This document shows, piece after piece, positions 1 through 8,968 of a stretch of 39,850 nucleotides of DNA. Within the stretch, counting starts at the first letter, position 1; the number at the start of each line of letters is the position of its first letter. The DNA is taken from NCBI GenBank assembly GCA_001567305.1, contig JYPD01000026.1, forward strand, positions 1 to 39,850, given 5' to 3'. This DNA is from a candidate division WS6 bacterium OLB21 (GTDB lineage: Bacteria; Patescibacteriota; Dojkabacteria; B142; OLB20). The notes below the pieces were generated by a model that saw only the letters and a list, made by a program, of their open reading frames with translations, searched no databases and was not told the DNA's origin. The position numbers and the translations under genes were made by a program.

Positions 1-1021
1 CTTCGTATGTTGGAAGGCCTTCGCTGTTTAAGAAAACACGCGTATCAAGACCAAATTTCTCTCCTGCGAATACGATCGCACCTTGGCTTCGTTTAAGGAT
101 TCCTTCGTCGAGAGCTTTATCGATAAGCGTATCAATATATGGAAGGGTTTCTGATTCCATATATTGTCTCTCAAAAGTTGAATAAAGTCTTTCGTATATC
201 TCGGCAAACTTGTCGAGGCTCCATTTCTTTCCGGTTTCCCAAAGTTTGTTAATGGAAGGATCTTCTTTGCTATAGATCAGTTTGTTGATCTCTGTGATTT
301 CGGCTTTAGCCTGTTCACTTTCTGTAAATGCAGTTGCCCCCTCCACATAGGTTTTACCAAGCAATTTAACTCTTTCATCTGTGCCTTCAGGAAAATCCTT
401 TTCGTTTACTTTTCTTAGCGCCCAGAGATTTTTCGCAATGTGCATGCCTACATCACCCTGGTAGTTTACCCTTTTTACGGTTGCGCCCAAGTTCTCTAAA
501 AGTCTTATTAATGATTCGCCCAGAATGATGTTACGCAAGTGTCCAATGTGAAAAGCTTTAAAAGGATTTGGATGAGCATACTCAAACAAGATGCTTTTTC
601 CAGAGAAAAGGTCGTTTTCTGCAAAGTTTTGATCCCGAGATGCTTTAAGCACATATTTGCACAAAAAATCTTTTCTGAGGAAGATGTTCAAGAAGCCCGG
701 ACCTGCAACTTCTGTCTTTTCGATAATATTCTTAAGGCCTTCATCGTTTTCAATAACTTGGGCATACTTTAAAGCTAGTTCGCGTGGGTTTGTTTGCTCG
801 ACCTTTGCATTCGTAAGTGCGTTGGTTAGGGCAAAATCACCTCTGCTTAAATCTACGGGATGTTCCAGTTGGATAAGCTGTTCTTCAATATTCAAGGCTT
901 CTGCTAATAATCTTCTCAGGAGTGAATGAACTGATTTTGATGAATGTTTATCTACCCCTTCGAAAATAAGCAGGTCTGCGTCTTGGAAACTGTCGCCTTT
1001 CTTGTTTGGATTGTCTGCCAT
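1..1021 (-). CDS. argS: Arginyl-tRNA synthetase, partial (C-terminal part outside window)
   Basis: Class I aminoacyl-tRNA synthetase that charges tRNA-Arg in the cytoplasm. Translating the minus strand from ATG at 1021 gives about 340 residues with no stop before the window edge, so the anticodon-binding C-terminal half is missing here. The first ~115 residues look like the N-terminal ArgS additional domain (LTNALTNAKVE, then GPGFLNIFL). The catalytic core follows with EYAHPNPFKAFHIGHLRN; the HIGH signature is at residues 158-161. The gene diverges from dnaG across 94 bp. The ATG is chosen because a good promoter lies just upstream and the N-terminal domain starts there. The identification is secure. 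Confidence 0.96.
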   Translation of the reverse strand, partial: MADNPNKKGDSFQDADLLIFEGVDKHSSKSVHSLLRRLLAEALNIEEQLIQLEHPVDLSRGDFALTNALTNAKVEQTNPRELALKYAQVIENDEGLKNIIEKTEVAGPGFLNIFLRKDFLCKYVLKASRDQNFAENDLFSGKSILFEYAHPNPFKAFHIGHLRNIILGESLIRLLENLGATVKRVNYQGDVGMHIAKNLWALRKVNEKDFPEGTDERVKLLGKTYVEGATAFTESEQAKAEITEINKLIYSKEDPSINKLWETGKKWSLDKFAEIYERLYSTFERQYMESETLPYIDTLIDKALDEGILKRSQGAIVFAGEKFGLDTRVFLNSEGLPTYE

Positions 1022-1041
1022 TTGTTTTGAAAAATCGTCTA

Positions 1042-1070
1042 ATTATACCCTACAAAAGCATTTGTGTCAG
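1042..1070 (-). promoter_or_regulatory. Promoter of argS
   Basis: On the minus strand CTGACA (1065-1070) and a perfect TATAAT (1042-1047) are separated by 17 bp. The predicted start site lies about 14 bases before the argS ATG. No Shine-Dalgarno sequence is visible in that short leader. Confidence 0.6.
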
Positions 1071-1087
1071 CGTGGTTTCGCCTTGTA

Positions 1088-1096
1088 TGGTAGAAT
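1088..1096 (+). promoter_or_regulatory. Extended -10 promoter of dnaG
   Basis: TGG followed by TAGAAT (1091-1096) matches an extended -10 element. It predicts a start near 1103 and a leader of about 13 bases without a Shine-Dalgarno sequence. It lies back to back with the argS promoter. Confidence 0.45.
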
Positions 1097-1115
1097 AACT
1101 TAGATTTAACCCCAT

Positions 1116-2849
1116 ATGAGTAAGGATCAGATAGAAGAGATAAAGAGCAAACTAGATATTGTATCCGTAGTGAGGGAATATGTGCCCTCGTTAAAGAAGA
1201 ACGGCCGCAATCATTTTGGTTTATGCCCATTCCACAACGAACGAACCCCATCGTTCTCTGTTAATGAAGAATTAGGAATCTTTAAATGTTTCGGCTGTGG
1301 AGAAGGAGGAGATGTAATCTCGTTTATCGAAAAAGTTGAGGGCTTAGATTTTATTAAGGCTCTTGAAATTGCAGCAAAAAAGGCAGGTGTTGAACTTAGA
1401 ATCGAACGAAGCGGTTTCTCTGAAAAGAGAAATAAAGAGCGCGAAAGACTAATAGAGGCAAATCACCTAGCTGCAGAATATTATCACTATCTACTTGGTA
1501 AGCATGAATATGGCAAAGAAGCAAGGAAATATGCAAAAAGTAGAGGTTTAAGGGTAAAAGAACTGAAACAGTTTATGATTGGTTTTGCTCCTTCAGGTTA
1601 TGAGAACCTCAAGAATTTTCTTAAAAAGAAGGGTTACACAGAAGCAGAATTACTTAGCTGGGGTTTGCTTGCAGAAAAATCTGGGCACACCTACGATAAA
1701 TTCAGAAACAGGCTGATGTTTCCGATTACAAATCATATTGGTGAATTTGTCGGCTTCTCTGGCAGGATACTTGATAAGAATTCAAAAGCACCAAAATACC
1801 TAAACTCTCCGGAAACCTTGGTTTACAAGAAGAGTCAAATAGTCTTTGGACTATATCAGGCAAAAGAAGCTATCCGTAAACAAAACGCAGCAATTTTGGT
1901 TGAAGGAAACATTGATATTCTCTCTTCACACATGGTTGATGTTCAAAACATTGTTGCTCCACTTGGAACGGCTCTTACCCAGGAACAATTGAAATTGATC
2001 AAAAGATATTCTGACAACATCATCTTTGCCTTTGATACAGACAGCGCCGGAGAGAAAGCACTTCTCAGGAGTCATGAACTGGCAGAAAGCCTCGAGATGC
2101 ATGCTAAGGTTGTTGACCTCAATGGTTATCAAGATGTCGACGAGTTGATTCAAAAAGGAGGAGATTGGAAGAAAATTCTTAGCAAAGCAGAACCTGTTGT
2201 CGACCATATGATGAATAGACTCAAACGCAGAATCGATATGACTTCAGCCGAAGGAAAAGATGAATATGTTGACTCGATAATTGCACTAATTGCAACAACA
2301 GAAAGCTCTGTCAGGCAAGCGCATTATCTAGAAAGGCTATCGGTCGCCGTTGGTGTTGATGTGTCAGAATTAAAAACGATTTTGAATAAATATATTCAGA
2401 AATCGAAAAAGGTAGATATTAATGAAACTTCAATCGTTGAAACCAAAGAAAAGGTGATTAAAAGATCAAACTCAAGGGCAGATCTGCTTGTTGCAGCACT
2501 TCTCTCTCACAGGGAAAGAATTAGACTTTTCGATTTGAGTCTTTGGAGTGAAATATTATCCGAAGAACAAACAAAAATTCTTGAAATGGCAAGAGAAAAA
2601 ACGGTCAAGGAACTTTTTGTTGATTTAAATCAAGCAGAACAGGAAAGACTAAAAGATATAATGCTTCTGCCTGTTGATGTAATTGAAGACGAAGGTCTCT
2701 TTATGCAGTCCATTAAACTCATTGCAGACTCTGTGTTTAAAGATTTTTTGAGAGCTGAGATCCGAAGAATAAAATTTGCAAACCTTAACGAGCAAGAAAA
2801 AGGCGAAATATTAAACAAGTTAGTTATCCGACTTCAATCCCTTCAGTAA
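1116..2849 (+). CDS. dnaG: DNA primase DnaG
   Basis: Makes the RNA primers for DNA replication. The N-terminal CHC2 zinc finger is intact: C37, H40, C58 and C61 in CPFHNERTPSF ... CFGCGEGGDVISF. The primase core follows, then a Toprim domain with EGNID (residues 263-267; the family usually has EGYMD) and FDTDSAGEKA. At 577 residues it is near the usual bacterial length, and the C-terminal helical part is poorly conserved, as is normal for the helicase-binding region. ATG at 1116 puts the zinc finger at its usual distance from the N-terminus. ftsK follows 83 bp downstream on the same strand but has its own -10 box. Confidence 0.97.
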   Translation: MSKDQIEEIKSKLDIVSVVREYVPSLKKNGRNHFGLCPFHNERTPSFSVNEELGIFKCFGCGEGGDVISFIEKVEGLDFIKALEIAAKKAGVELRIERSGFSEKRNKERERLIEANHLAAEYYHYLLGKHEYGKEARKYAKSRGLRVKELKQFMIGFAPSGYENLKNFLKKKGYTEAELLSWGLLAEKSGHTYDKFRNRLMFPITNHIGEFVGFSGRILDKNSKAPKYLNSPETLVYKKSQIVFGLYQAKEAIRKQNAAILVEGNIDILSSHMVDVQNIVAPLGTALTQEQLKLIKRYSDNIIFAFDTDSAGEKALLRSHELAESLEMHAKVVDLNGYQDVDELIQKGGDWKKILSKAEPVVDHMMNRLKRRIDMTSAEGKDEYVDSIIALIATTESSVRQAHYLERLSVAVGVDVSELKTILNKYIQKSKKVDINETSIVETKEKVIKRSNSRADLLVAALLSHRERIRLFDLSLWSEILSEEQTKILEMAREKTVKELFVDLNQAEQERLKDIMLLPVDVIEDEGLFMQSIKLIADSVFKDFLRAEIRRIKFANLNEQEKGEILNKLVIRLQSLQ

Positions 2850-2880
2850 AGTTTCTTTTGATGCAACAGTTCAGTATGTA

Positions 2881-2886
2881 TATAAT
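2881..2886 (+). promoter_or_regulatory. Candidate -10 box for ftsK
   Basis: A perfect TATAAT lies between dnaG and ftsK, about 46 bases before the ftsK start. No convincing -35 was found. The implied leader of ~40 bases has no Shine-Dalgarno sequence. Confidence 0.35.
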
Positions 2887-2932
2887 GATCTTTAGAGGCA
2901 TCAGCCTTAGTTCTTAATTTTAAAAAAAGTCT

Positions 2933-5140
2933 TTGGCCAGAAGGGGCAGAAAAAGAAAAGGAATCACTTACGATAGCCAAGAAACCAAGGCCTTGATAGG
3001 GCTTTTATTCTTATTCGCAGGAGTGTTAGCGATTCTGAGCTACTTCATGGACGGAGGTATTTTTACAGTTGTTCGCAGTATCAGCGGTGATGCTACCTTC
3101 TTCCTTGCAATTTTTTGCTTTAACTTGTCGTTGGCAATGTTTAAAAGCAAGTTACCCTTTGCTACTCGTAGAAGTTTGTTCGGACAGGCTCTGTTTGTAG
3201 TTTCTTTGTCGGCCTTTTTCCAATCAATTTTTGGTGGTGCCGATCCGGTAAGCAGAGTTGAAACAACAAGATACGGCGGAATAGTCGGTTCAACGGTATA
3301 CTCATTTCTGTTAGAGAATGTTTTCTTAAATTTCACGCCAATAATAATTATTACTGGGTTGGTATTCTCCATCCCGCTAGCTTTTTCAATAACAATCTTA
3401 GAGTTCCTTGACCGTGTGGGCAGAGGAATCGAAATTCTATGGGATAAGATTGCTAATCGACAATCCAGAGGTGCAACCGAGGCCGATGATTCGGAAAATA
3501 TGCAAGATGTACCGATTCTTTCACCTTCAACTTTCGGAGATTTTCGAAAAATCGAGAACAAACAAGAAAACGAAGACGATACAGTAGAAGAAGATGTTGA
3601 ACAAGATGATCACAAAGAAGATAAGCCAGATGTAAAAGTTGAAATAAAAGAAGAGTCGAAAGAAGGCGCCTACATTAACGAAGAGTTGAACTATCCTGAC
3701 TGGAAACTTCCTCCGCTTACGCTACTAAATAGTTTCAGTAAAAGAAAGCCTCCACAAGAAGATATTAGGAAGAATGCCGATATTATTGAGCAAACGCTTA
3801 ACAGTTTTGGCGTTAAAGCAAAAGTCGTAGATGTTCTAGTCGGTCCGACTGTTACACAATACGCTCTTGATATCGCACTTGGAACAAAGGTCTCAAAGAT
3901 AGCAAATCTGGCAAATGACTTGGCGCTTGCTTTGGCTACATCTTCTAACGCAGTGCGTATTGAAGCCCCAATTCCCGGTACTTCTTATGTCGGCATAGAA
4001 GTTCCAAACACAGAAAGAGAATCTGTTTTTATTAAAGAAATCTTATCTGACAGCAGAATGAAAGATGGCGGGCTACACCTTCCATTAGCCCTTGGAAAGG
4101 ATATCGCCGGCGAGCATATGCTTTTTGATCTACAAAAAATGCCGCATCTACTGATTGCAGGAGCAACGGGTTCAGGAAAATCCATTCTTACAAACGGATT
4201 CATTGTTAGCTTGCTTATGACAAAAACTCCAGACGAGGTTAAGTTTATAATGGTAGACCCGAAACAGGTCGAACTAAGTGACTACAACGGAATCCCCCAC
4301 CTGCTAACACCGGTGATTACAGAAATGGAAAAGGTTTTGAATGCACTTAAGTGGGCAATCGCAGAAATGGAACGACGCTACACGATTTTTAGAGAAACAA
4401 AAGTCAGAAACATCGAAGGTTACAACCAAATGATGGGGTTTGCAGCCTTCCCCTACATTGTCATTGTTATAGACGAGATGGCAGACATGATGATGTCAAC
4501 TAATAAAGTCGAAACAGAAGGTGCGATTGTTCGCTTGGCTCAAAAGGCTCGTGCAACCGGAATTCACCTTGTCTTAGCAACACAAAGACCTTCGGTCGAT
4601 GTCATAACGGGACTTATTAAGGCAAATATTCCCGGAAGAGTTGGTATGAGTGTTACTACACAAATTGACTCACGAGTCATATTAGATCACATAGGAGCCG
4701 AATCTTTGTTAGGCAGAGGAGACATGCTCTTTAAAGACCCATCGCACTCAAAAGCAAAAAGAATTCAAGGAATGTGGGTTGCCCCAGACGAAATCCAAAG
4801 GGTAGTTGCTTACATAAAAGACCAGGTTCCCGAAGTTAGATACACCAGAGAGGTTATTGAAAAACAGGGAGATCCAAACGCTCCAGAGGGAGCAGACTTA
4901 AACCTATCAGATGACAACCAATTTGCAAATGCAGTAAGAGTTATTGTTAATGCTCAAAAAGGGTCTGCTTCACTCCTTCAGCGCAAGTTAAGTGTCGGCT
5001 ACAACAGAGCTGCCAGACTCCTTGATGAACTTGAAGAGCACGGGGTTGTAGGGCCTCCAAACGGATCAAAACCCAGAGATGTGTTGATTAGCGATGCCGA
5101 AGCTTTCTTGGCAAATGCTTCTAAGAAAACAGAAGCTTAG
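2933..5140 (+). CDS. ftsK: DNA translocase FtsK/SpoIIIE
   Basis: Septal DNA pump that clears chromosome ends during division. The first ~170 residues hold about four hydrophobic segments (for example around 20-40, 50-70, 85-100 and 130-160), followed by an acidic, low-complexity linker (~185-250). The motor domain carries Walker A GATGSGKS at residues 410-417 and the acidic Walker B-like stretch IVIVIDEMADMMM. The C-terminal gamma winged helix is present (KGSASLLQRKLSVGYNRAAR). At 735 residues it is a compact but complete family member. The start is TTG, chosen because it begins a typical basic N-terminus (MARRGRKRKG) and no nearby ATG fits. Its stop overlaps by 3 bases the stop of the convergent gene. 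Confidence 0.96.
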   Translation: MARRGRKRKGITYDSQETKALIGLLFLFAGVLAILSYFMDGGIFTVVRSISGDATFFLAIFCFNLSLAMFKSKLPFATRRSLFGQALFVVSLSAFFQSIFGGADPVSRVETTRYGGIVGSTVYSFLLENVFLNFTPIIIITGLVFSIPLAFSITILEFLDRVGRGIEILWDKIANRQSRGATEADDSENMQDVPILSPSTFGDFRKIENKQENEDDTVEEDVEQDDHKEDKPDVKVEIKEESKEGAYINEELNYPDWKLPPLTLLNSFSKRKPPQEDIRKNADIIEQTLNSFGVKAKVVDVLVGPTVTQYALDIALGTKVSKIANLANDLALALATSSNAVRIEAPIPGTSYVGIEVPNTERESVFIKEILSDSRMKDGGLHLPLALGKDIAGEHMLFDLQKMPHLLIAGATGSGKSILTNGFIVSLLMTKTPDEVKFIMVDPKQVELSDYNGIPHLLTPVITEMEKVLNALKWAIAEMERRYTIFRETKVRNIEGYNQMMGFAAFPYIVIVIDEMADMMMSTNKVETEGAIVRLAQKARATGIHLVLATQRPSVDVITGLIKANIPGRVGMSVTTQIDSRVILDHIGAESLLGRGDMLFKDPSHSKAKRIQGMWVAPDEIQRVVAYIKDQVPEVRYTREVIEKQGDPNAPEGADLNLSDDNQFANAVRVIVNAQKGSASLLQRKLSVGYNRAARLLDELEEHGVVGPPNGSKPRDVLISDAEAFLANASKKTEA

Positions 5141-6328
5141 TAATTATCTTTCAAAGGCTCAGTAGAACTTAGTTTTTCCAGATCTAAAGGTTCTGGAATG
5201 TCTGTTGCGGCAGCAAGTGGGTCAATCTCTTTAGGAGTAATCTCCTGTTTGGGCACCTTGGGAATTTCTGGTTTGGGGTTCAGTACATCGAGAATAGTTG
5301 TCATGGCGACCTGAGGCTCGGATTTTATCATGATAACCAGACCTTCGGGAATGCTTCTGCTTTCAAATTTTTGTTCAATAATCCTACGAACACTTTTTTT
5401 CTATGGGTTTGACCAAGACCAACGATTCTTTAGTGTTCTTACTTCCAAACACAGCAATTATTGCTCTCCCCTTTTTCATCGGCAACGATGCAAAAAATCT
5501 GTTAAATAATCTTGGGCTTGGCATGAGAGATAACTCATCAACAAAACAAGTAAATACTCCGTCTCCTCTATCTTGCATCTCGCTGTTTAGCTTTTGAAGA
5601 ATCTTAATCTCGGACTGCTCAAGTTTGATATTGGCGATATTTATTGCCTCGCTTATATCGTTTGTTTTCTTGGCTAAGTTGCCTGCTGTAATTAATATTG
5701 AAGAATTAGCATTGTTAGTGAGGTTCAAAGTCTTCCAGTATATTCCCCCCAACAGATATGTCGCAGCCTGCTGAGAAAGCTCAATTTCTAACCCCTGAAT
5801 TAAGGTTAAAGCTTTCTGAGAAATAATTGGTAAAATTTCACCTTCATATACCAAAGAAACAACTCTATCATCAGAAAGTGAGTCTTTGTTTAACTCGTAA
5901 TAGTTGCCAAGCTTCTTTGGGTCTATTAGGTCGATAAGAATAGTAATATCTGCAGATGATCCTGTGCGCTTAATAATCAAATCTTTTTCGTTTAGGTTAC
6001 TATTTTCTGCAGTAATATAAATATTTAGCTTACTGTTCTCTTCTTTCCAGCGAATCTCTTTTATAGATGAATTGATCCTTTCGATTGTCAACACAAGGCT
6101 TCCCGGTTCATTTTCCTGAATAAACTTGTTGCTTCCCGGAGGGAAAAGTGCCTTCAATTTTTCATCATAGTGTTTTTTATCAAGAAGGATGCTAGGTTTT
6201 TTTCCTACCGATCTAAAAAGTTCACTAAGAGCAAAAGCTGCAGCTAAAGCGTCAAGATCGGCTTCTTCGGATAATGCAAGTAATACTGTGTTGGCTGTTT
6301 TGATTTTCTCTAGGCTATTTGCGCTCAT
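5137..6328 (-). CDS. DHH-like protein, copy 2 (frame broken near its C-terminus)
   Basis: A protein of about 396 residues once one extra base is allowed for. ATG at 6328 is preferred over an upstream ATG at 6361 because it gives a 14-base overlap with the preceding gene. The fold is suggestive of the DHH/NrnA phosphoesterase family (LALSEEADLDALAAAFALSE near the N-terminus, then DITILIDLIDPKKLGNYYEL), but the metal-binding DxD and DHH motifs are not recognisable. It is clearly a paralogue of the gene just upstream. The frame stops at 5384 after a run of seven A (5394-5400 on the plus strand); removing one A joins it to an open frame ending at 5137 with a Pro/Glu/Lys-rich tail. Whether it is an enzyme or a degenerate binding protein is unknown. 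Confidence 0.6.
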
Positions 6329-7139
6329 TTGCTGTTTGCTTTGGAATAGAGACGAACGCATCTTCCCCCTTTTTTTCTATAGTTGGAACTTGTTGAGTTG
6401 TTGCAGAATTGGCACCCTCAAGTTGTTCCATTAGTTTTGTAGCAAGATCGTTTTTGGCGCCGTATTTTGTTAACCTTGCAGCAAGTTCATAGGTTAATGC
6501 CGATGATAGGTTGTGCTTAAATCGACCTGTTGCTGAAAAAATCCCAGAGAGTAGTCTAGTAGCTCTTACTTCATTTATCCGCACACCTTGGTTTTCGAGA
6601 TAAATCAGGACTTGTTCCGAAACTGAACTGGTGCTGCCTGGCTGATATGTTTTGGCTCTTGAAAATTTACAATCAGGGTTTGTTGAGAAGACAACAATTT
6701 CTGCCTCAGAAAAAAGTTGTTCTGCTTGAGCGTAGAACTCTCCCAGTTCTTCTGGTCTACTTGCCCCAACGACAAGGACAAGATCATGGTTTGCTCCATG
6801 GATTTTTAGGTTAAAGTTTGCAGGATTCATATCCCCTGCCTGCATTGTCAAAAACAGGGTAAGCTTGTCTTCTTCTTGGCTCCATTGAACATTCTCTACC
6901 TTGTTTTTTTGGTTTTTGAATTCAAGGACAAAACTTTTGGGAGGGATGCTACTTAGATAGTTGATCTCGGGCATTGGAAGCACCTCTTTATATGTTTCGG
7001 AAACATTTCTTGCTCCTGCATATTCGATATCCTTTCCGAAAATTGATTTGCCAGCATCGGCGAGCAAATGTAAACTTAGATATATGTCTGGATTTATTTG
7101 ATTCCCTATCAGAATAAGAATCTTTTTAGCGTTTTTCAA
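6315..7139 (-). CDS. DHH-like protein, copy 1
   Basis: A 274-residue protein starting with TTG (MKNAKKILILIGNQINPD). It aligns by eye with the next gene: SFVLEF...VQWSQEEDKLTLFL and DLVLVVGASRPEELGEFY here correspond to SLVLTI...IRWKEENSKLNIYI and DITILIDLIDPKKLGNYY there. The general layout resembles the N-terminal Rossmann part of DHH phosphoesterases, but no catalytic Asp/His cluster is visible. A short C-terminal tail is rich in Gln, Thr and Lys. It is the first gene of a two-gene minus-strand unit and diverges from the gene at 7202. Function unknown; the family assignment is a structural guess. Confidence 0.55.
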   Translation of the reverse strand: MKNAKKILILIGNQINPDIYLSLHLLADAGKSIFGKDIEYAGARNVSETYKEVLPMPEINYLSSIPPKSFVLEFKNQKNKVENVQWSQEEDKLTLFLTMQAGDMNPANFNLKIHGANHDLVLVVGASRPEELGEFYAQAEQLFSEAEIVVFSTNPDCKFSRAKTYQPGSTSSVSEQVLIYLENQGVRINEVRATRLLSGIFSATGRFKHNLSSALTYELAARLTKYGAKNDLATKLMEQLEGANSATTQQVPTIEKKGEDAFVSIPKQTANERK

Positions 7140-7150
7140 TTCGGCTGGCT

Positions 7151-7178
7151 AAAAAATAAAAATGCCCAACTAGGGGCA
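7151..7178 (-). terminator. Terminator-like hairpin in the leader of the DHH-like operon
   Basis: Read on the minus strand, TGCCC (7174-7178) and GGGCA (7163-7167) can pair around a six-base loop, followed at once by a T-rich tract TTTTTATTTTTT (7151-7162). This is the form of a weak intrinsic terminator. It lies between the likely promoter (7188-7196) and the TTG start of the gene ending its upstream side at 7139, so it would act as an attenuator or as a brake on antisense transcription. The stem is only 5 bp. Confidence 0.4.
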
Positions 7179-7187
7179 CCTATAGTA

Positions 7188-7196
7188 ATTGTAACA
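7188..7196 (-). promoter_or_regulatory. Extended -10 promoter of the DHH-like operon
   Basis: On the minus strand TGT precedes TACAAT (plus-strand 7188-7193, with the TG at 7195-7196). The same TGTTACAAT string occurs upstream of the peptidase gene at 14158. The predicted start is about 7180, just before the hairpin. Confidence 0.4.
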
Positions 7197-7201
7197 GATC
7201 A

Positions 7202-8917
7202 ATGACTAATTGTAACTATGGCTACATTGCTAAATCTTATAAAAAAGGTCTTTTAAATAATAAAAAGCTGATAGTAATTTTACCTGTAGCAGTCATACTG
7301 TTTGTGCTCTTCCCGATTGTCTTTATTGTGCTTGGTTTTGACAGAGGTATAGTTCCTGTATATATAGAAGGTCGGGTTCTTGATAGTTCCGATAATCCAA
7401 TTCAAGCAGCGACTGTTAAACTTCAGGGTAAGTCGACAAGCACAGATTCAGAAGGAAAATTCTTTATTGATGGTTTAGTGTATGGATTATACGAGATTGA
7501 TATCTCAGCAAACGGTTTTGCCGGAATAAAAGAAGAGATTCGCTTACAAAGATTCGCAAACAGATTTGATGTTATTCTCAATAGACAAGAGTTCGGAGAG
7601 TTGGCAATAAAGCTAAGTCCTCCAGCTGATCAGCCTTTTTATTCTTCCGAGTTTAGTTTCAAGCTAAATGATGTCGATTTTTCTTATAACAGTGATTTTG
7701 TGATCGAAACAGGTCGCTTACTTACTGGTAAATATAAACTGGTAATGACCTCGCCGTATTATAAAAACGAAACGCGAGAAATTGATGTTGTTCCAGGTAG
7801 ATTCGAGCTTGATCTAGTGTTGGCTCCCACAGCAGATGTTATTGGAGAAATCACTAACTGGTTAACCGGAGAGTCGATTGTTCCTAAAGTAGTTGAAATC
7901 AACAACAATGGAGTATTTGAAGCTATAGATTCAAAACTGTTTGAGCAGGGACAGCTCAAGTTGGTTGACTTAGACATTGGTGAAGGATTTAAGATCAAGA
8001 TCAGGAAAGATGGATTTGAAGAGTTCACCAAAGAAATTACACTTGTCCAAGGCCAAAATTCCTTAGGTGAAATCTCTCTTGTAGAAACAGGCAAAATTGT
8101 TACTCTAAAAGACGACGGCATAAGTAGAAACATTATTATTTCTAACCTTGATGGAAAAAGAGCTGTTAATTTAGCAGAGTCCTTCTTAGACTGCAATATC
8201 CAAAGTCAAAGTAAAGCTAGAGCTGTGGTTCTTTGCGGATCTTCTACGATAAGTCTTGTTAATCTATCCGATGCTACCATACAGACAATAAGACCTGTCT
8301 CTCTAGATGGTGTTAGCTACGACTTAAACAGTTCTGGCGTTTTGTTTATTGATAACTCTCAAACAGATAAACTGCACTATTTTTCAAGAGACAAGGAGCC
8401 AAAGCTCGAAGATTCCACCGTCCTCTACTCCGGAGACTCGCCAGTCCTATCTGCCATATTAAGAAGCGATATTGTTGTGTTTTCAACTTCCGACGGTGTC
8501 TACAAGGTTGCAACAGATGGTTCCGATGCAGTCAAGATAAGTGAGGGCGCCTTTAGGATTACAGATATATCCCCGGGATCGAATCTTGCCTTGATGTTAA
8601 ATGATGCCGGATCAGGTACGAATATTTGGTTAATTGACTTGGAGACGAAAATAAAAACGAAGATGACCTTTTTGCCCTCTGTTCATGGCAGTTTGCAGTT
8701 CCTAAATGACAACGAAATCCTTTACACATCAAATAAAACGGCAGGAATAGCGAGCCTGTTTATTCAAAGTGTCAGTAGTAACCTGCCGAGGCTGGTGCGC
8801 GAAAATGTTGATGAAGCTCTTGTTATTAAGGGAACAAGAGTTGTTCAGTTAAAGCAGGGTGACAAGTATTTTCTTCTGCATATAGATTTTAACAAGTTGG
8901 CACAGATTGGCGGCTAG
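7202..8917 (+). CDS. Membrane-anchored protein with carboxypeptidase-regulatory-like and beta-propeller-like regions
   Basis: A 571-residue protein, probably anchored in the membrane with most of the chain outside. Residues ~1-22 are basic and cytoplasmic; ~23-46 form one transmembrane helix (LIVILPVAVILFVLF). Residues ~55-125 look like a carboxypeptidase regulatory-like (CarboxypepD_reg) beta sandwich: GRVLDSSDNPIQAATVKLQG, then DSEGKFFIDGL and YEIDISANGF. A second similar unit may lie around 210-300 (VIGEITNWLTGESIVPK). The last ~260 residues have repeated short strands (GDSPVLSAILRSDIVVFS, GSNLALMLNDAGSGTNIWLI) like a TolB/WD40-type propeller. The C-terminus has no LPxTG-like sorting signal. 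A sortase gene follows 51 bp downstream. Exact role unknown; perhaps a surface or envelope protein. Confidence 0.75.
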   Translation: MTNCNYGYIAKSYKKGLLNNKKLIVILPVAVILFVLFPIVFIVLGFDRGIVPVYIEGRVLDSSDNPIQAATVKLQGKSTSTDSEGKFFIDGLVYGLYEIDISANGFAGIKEEIRLQRFANRFDVILNRQEFGELAIKLSPPADQPFYSSEFSFKLNDVDFSYNSDFVIETGRLLTGKYKLVMTSPYYKNETREIDVVPGRFELDLVLAPTADVIGEITNWLTGESIVPKVVEINNNGVFEAIDSKLFEQGQLKLVDLDIGEGFKIKIRKDGFEEFTKEITLVQGQNSLGEISLVETGKIVTLKDDGISRNIIISNLDGKRAVNLAESFLDCNIQSQSKARAVVLCGSSTISLVNLSDATIQTIRPVSLDGVSYDLNSSGVLFIDNSQTDKLHYFSRDKEPKLEDSTVLYSGDSPVLSAILRSDIVVFSTSDGVYKVATDGSDAVKISEGAFRITDISPGSNLALMLNDAGSGTNIWLIDLETKIKTKMTFLPSVHGSLQFLNDNEILYTSNKTAGIASLFIQSVSSNLPRLVRENVDEALVIKGTRVVQLKQGDKYFLLHIDFNKLAQIGG

Positions 8918-8937
8918 TAGGTGCAAAAGCAATGTTT

Positions 8938-8946
8938 TGATATAAT
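8938..8946 (+). promoter_or_regulatory. Extended -10 promoter of the sortase gene
   Basis: TGA directly precedes a perfect TATAAT (8941-8946). The predicted start is about 8953, 16 bases before the ATG at 8969. Because this box lies downstream of the GTG at 8921, it argues that the longer frame from 8921 is not used. Confidence 0.6.
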
Positions 8947-8968
8947 ATATGTATATAAACATTGCCTA

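Noticed and set aside
539-929. Two plus-strand open frames of 77 and 90 codons
   Set aside because: They lie wholly antisense to argS, whose HIGH motif and N-terminal domain are clear.
3040-3561. 173-codon minus-strand open frame
   Set aside because: Antisense to the membrane and linker part of ftsK; composition mirrors the complementary strand, with no motif or start signals of its own.
5384-5400. Programmed -1 frameshift at A_AAA_AAG in the second DHH-like gene
   Set aside because: A -1 shift leads to a stop after about 20 codons; the long open tail needs the opposite shift, which fits an extra A in the run. Similar breaks in unrelated genes favour sequencing error.
7759-8196. 145-codon minus-strand open frame
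   Set aside because: Antisense to the anchored beta-rich protein; no independent support.
8921-8968. GTG start giving a 16-residue longer sortase
   Set aside because: A TGA-TATAAT promoter lies inside this segment, and ATG 8969 gives a normal membrane-anchor N-terminus.
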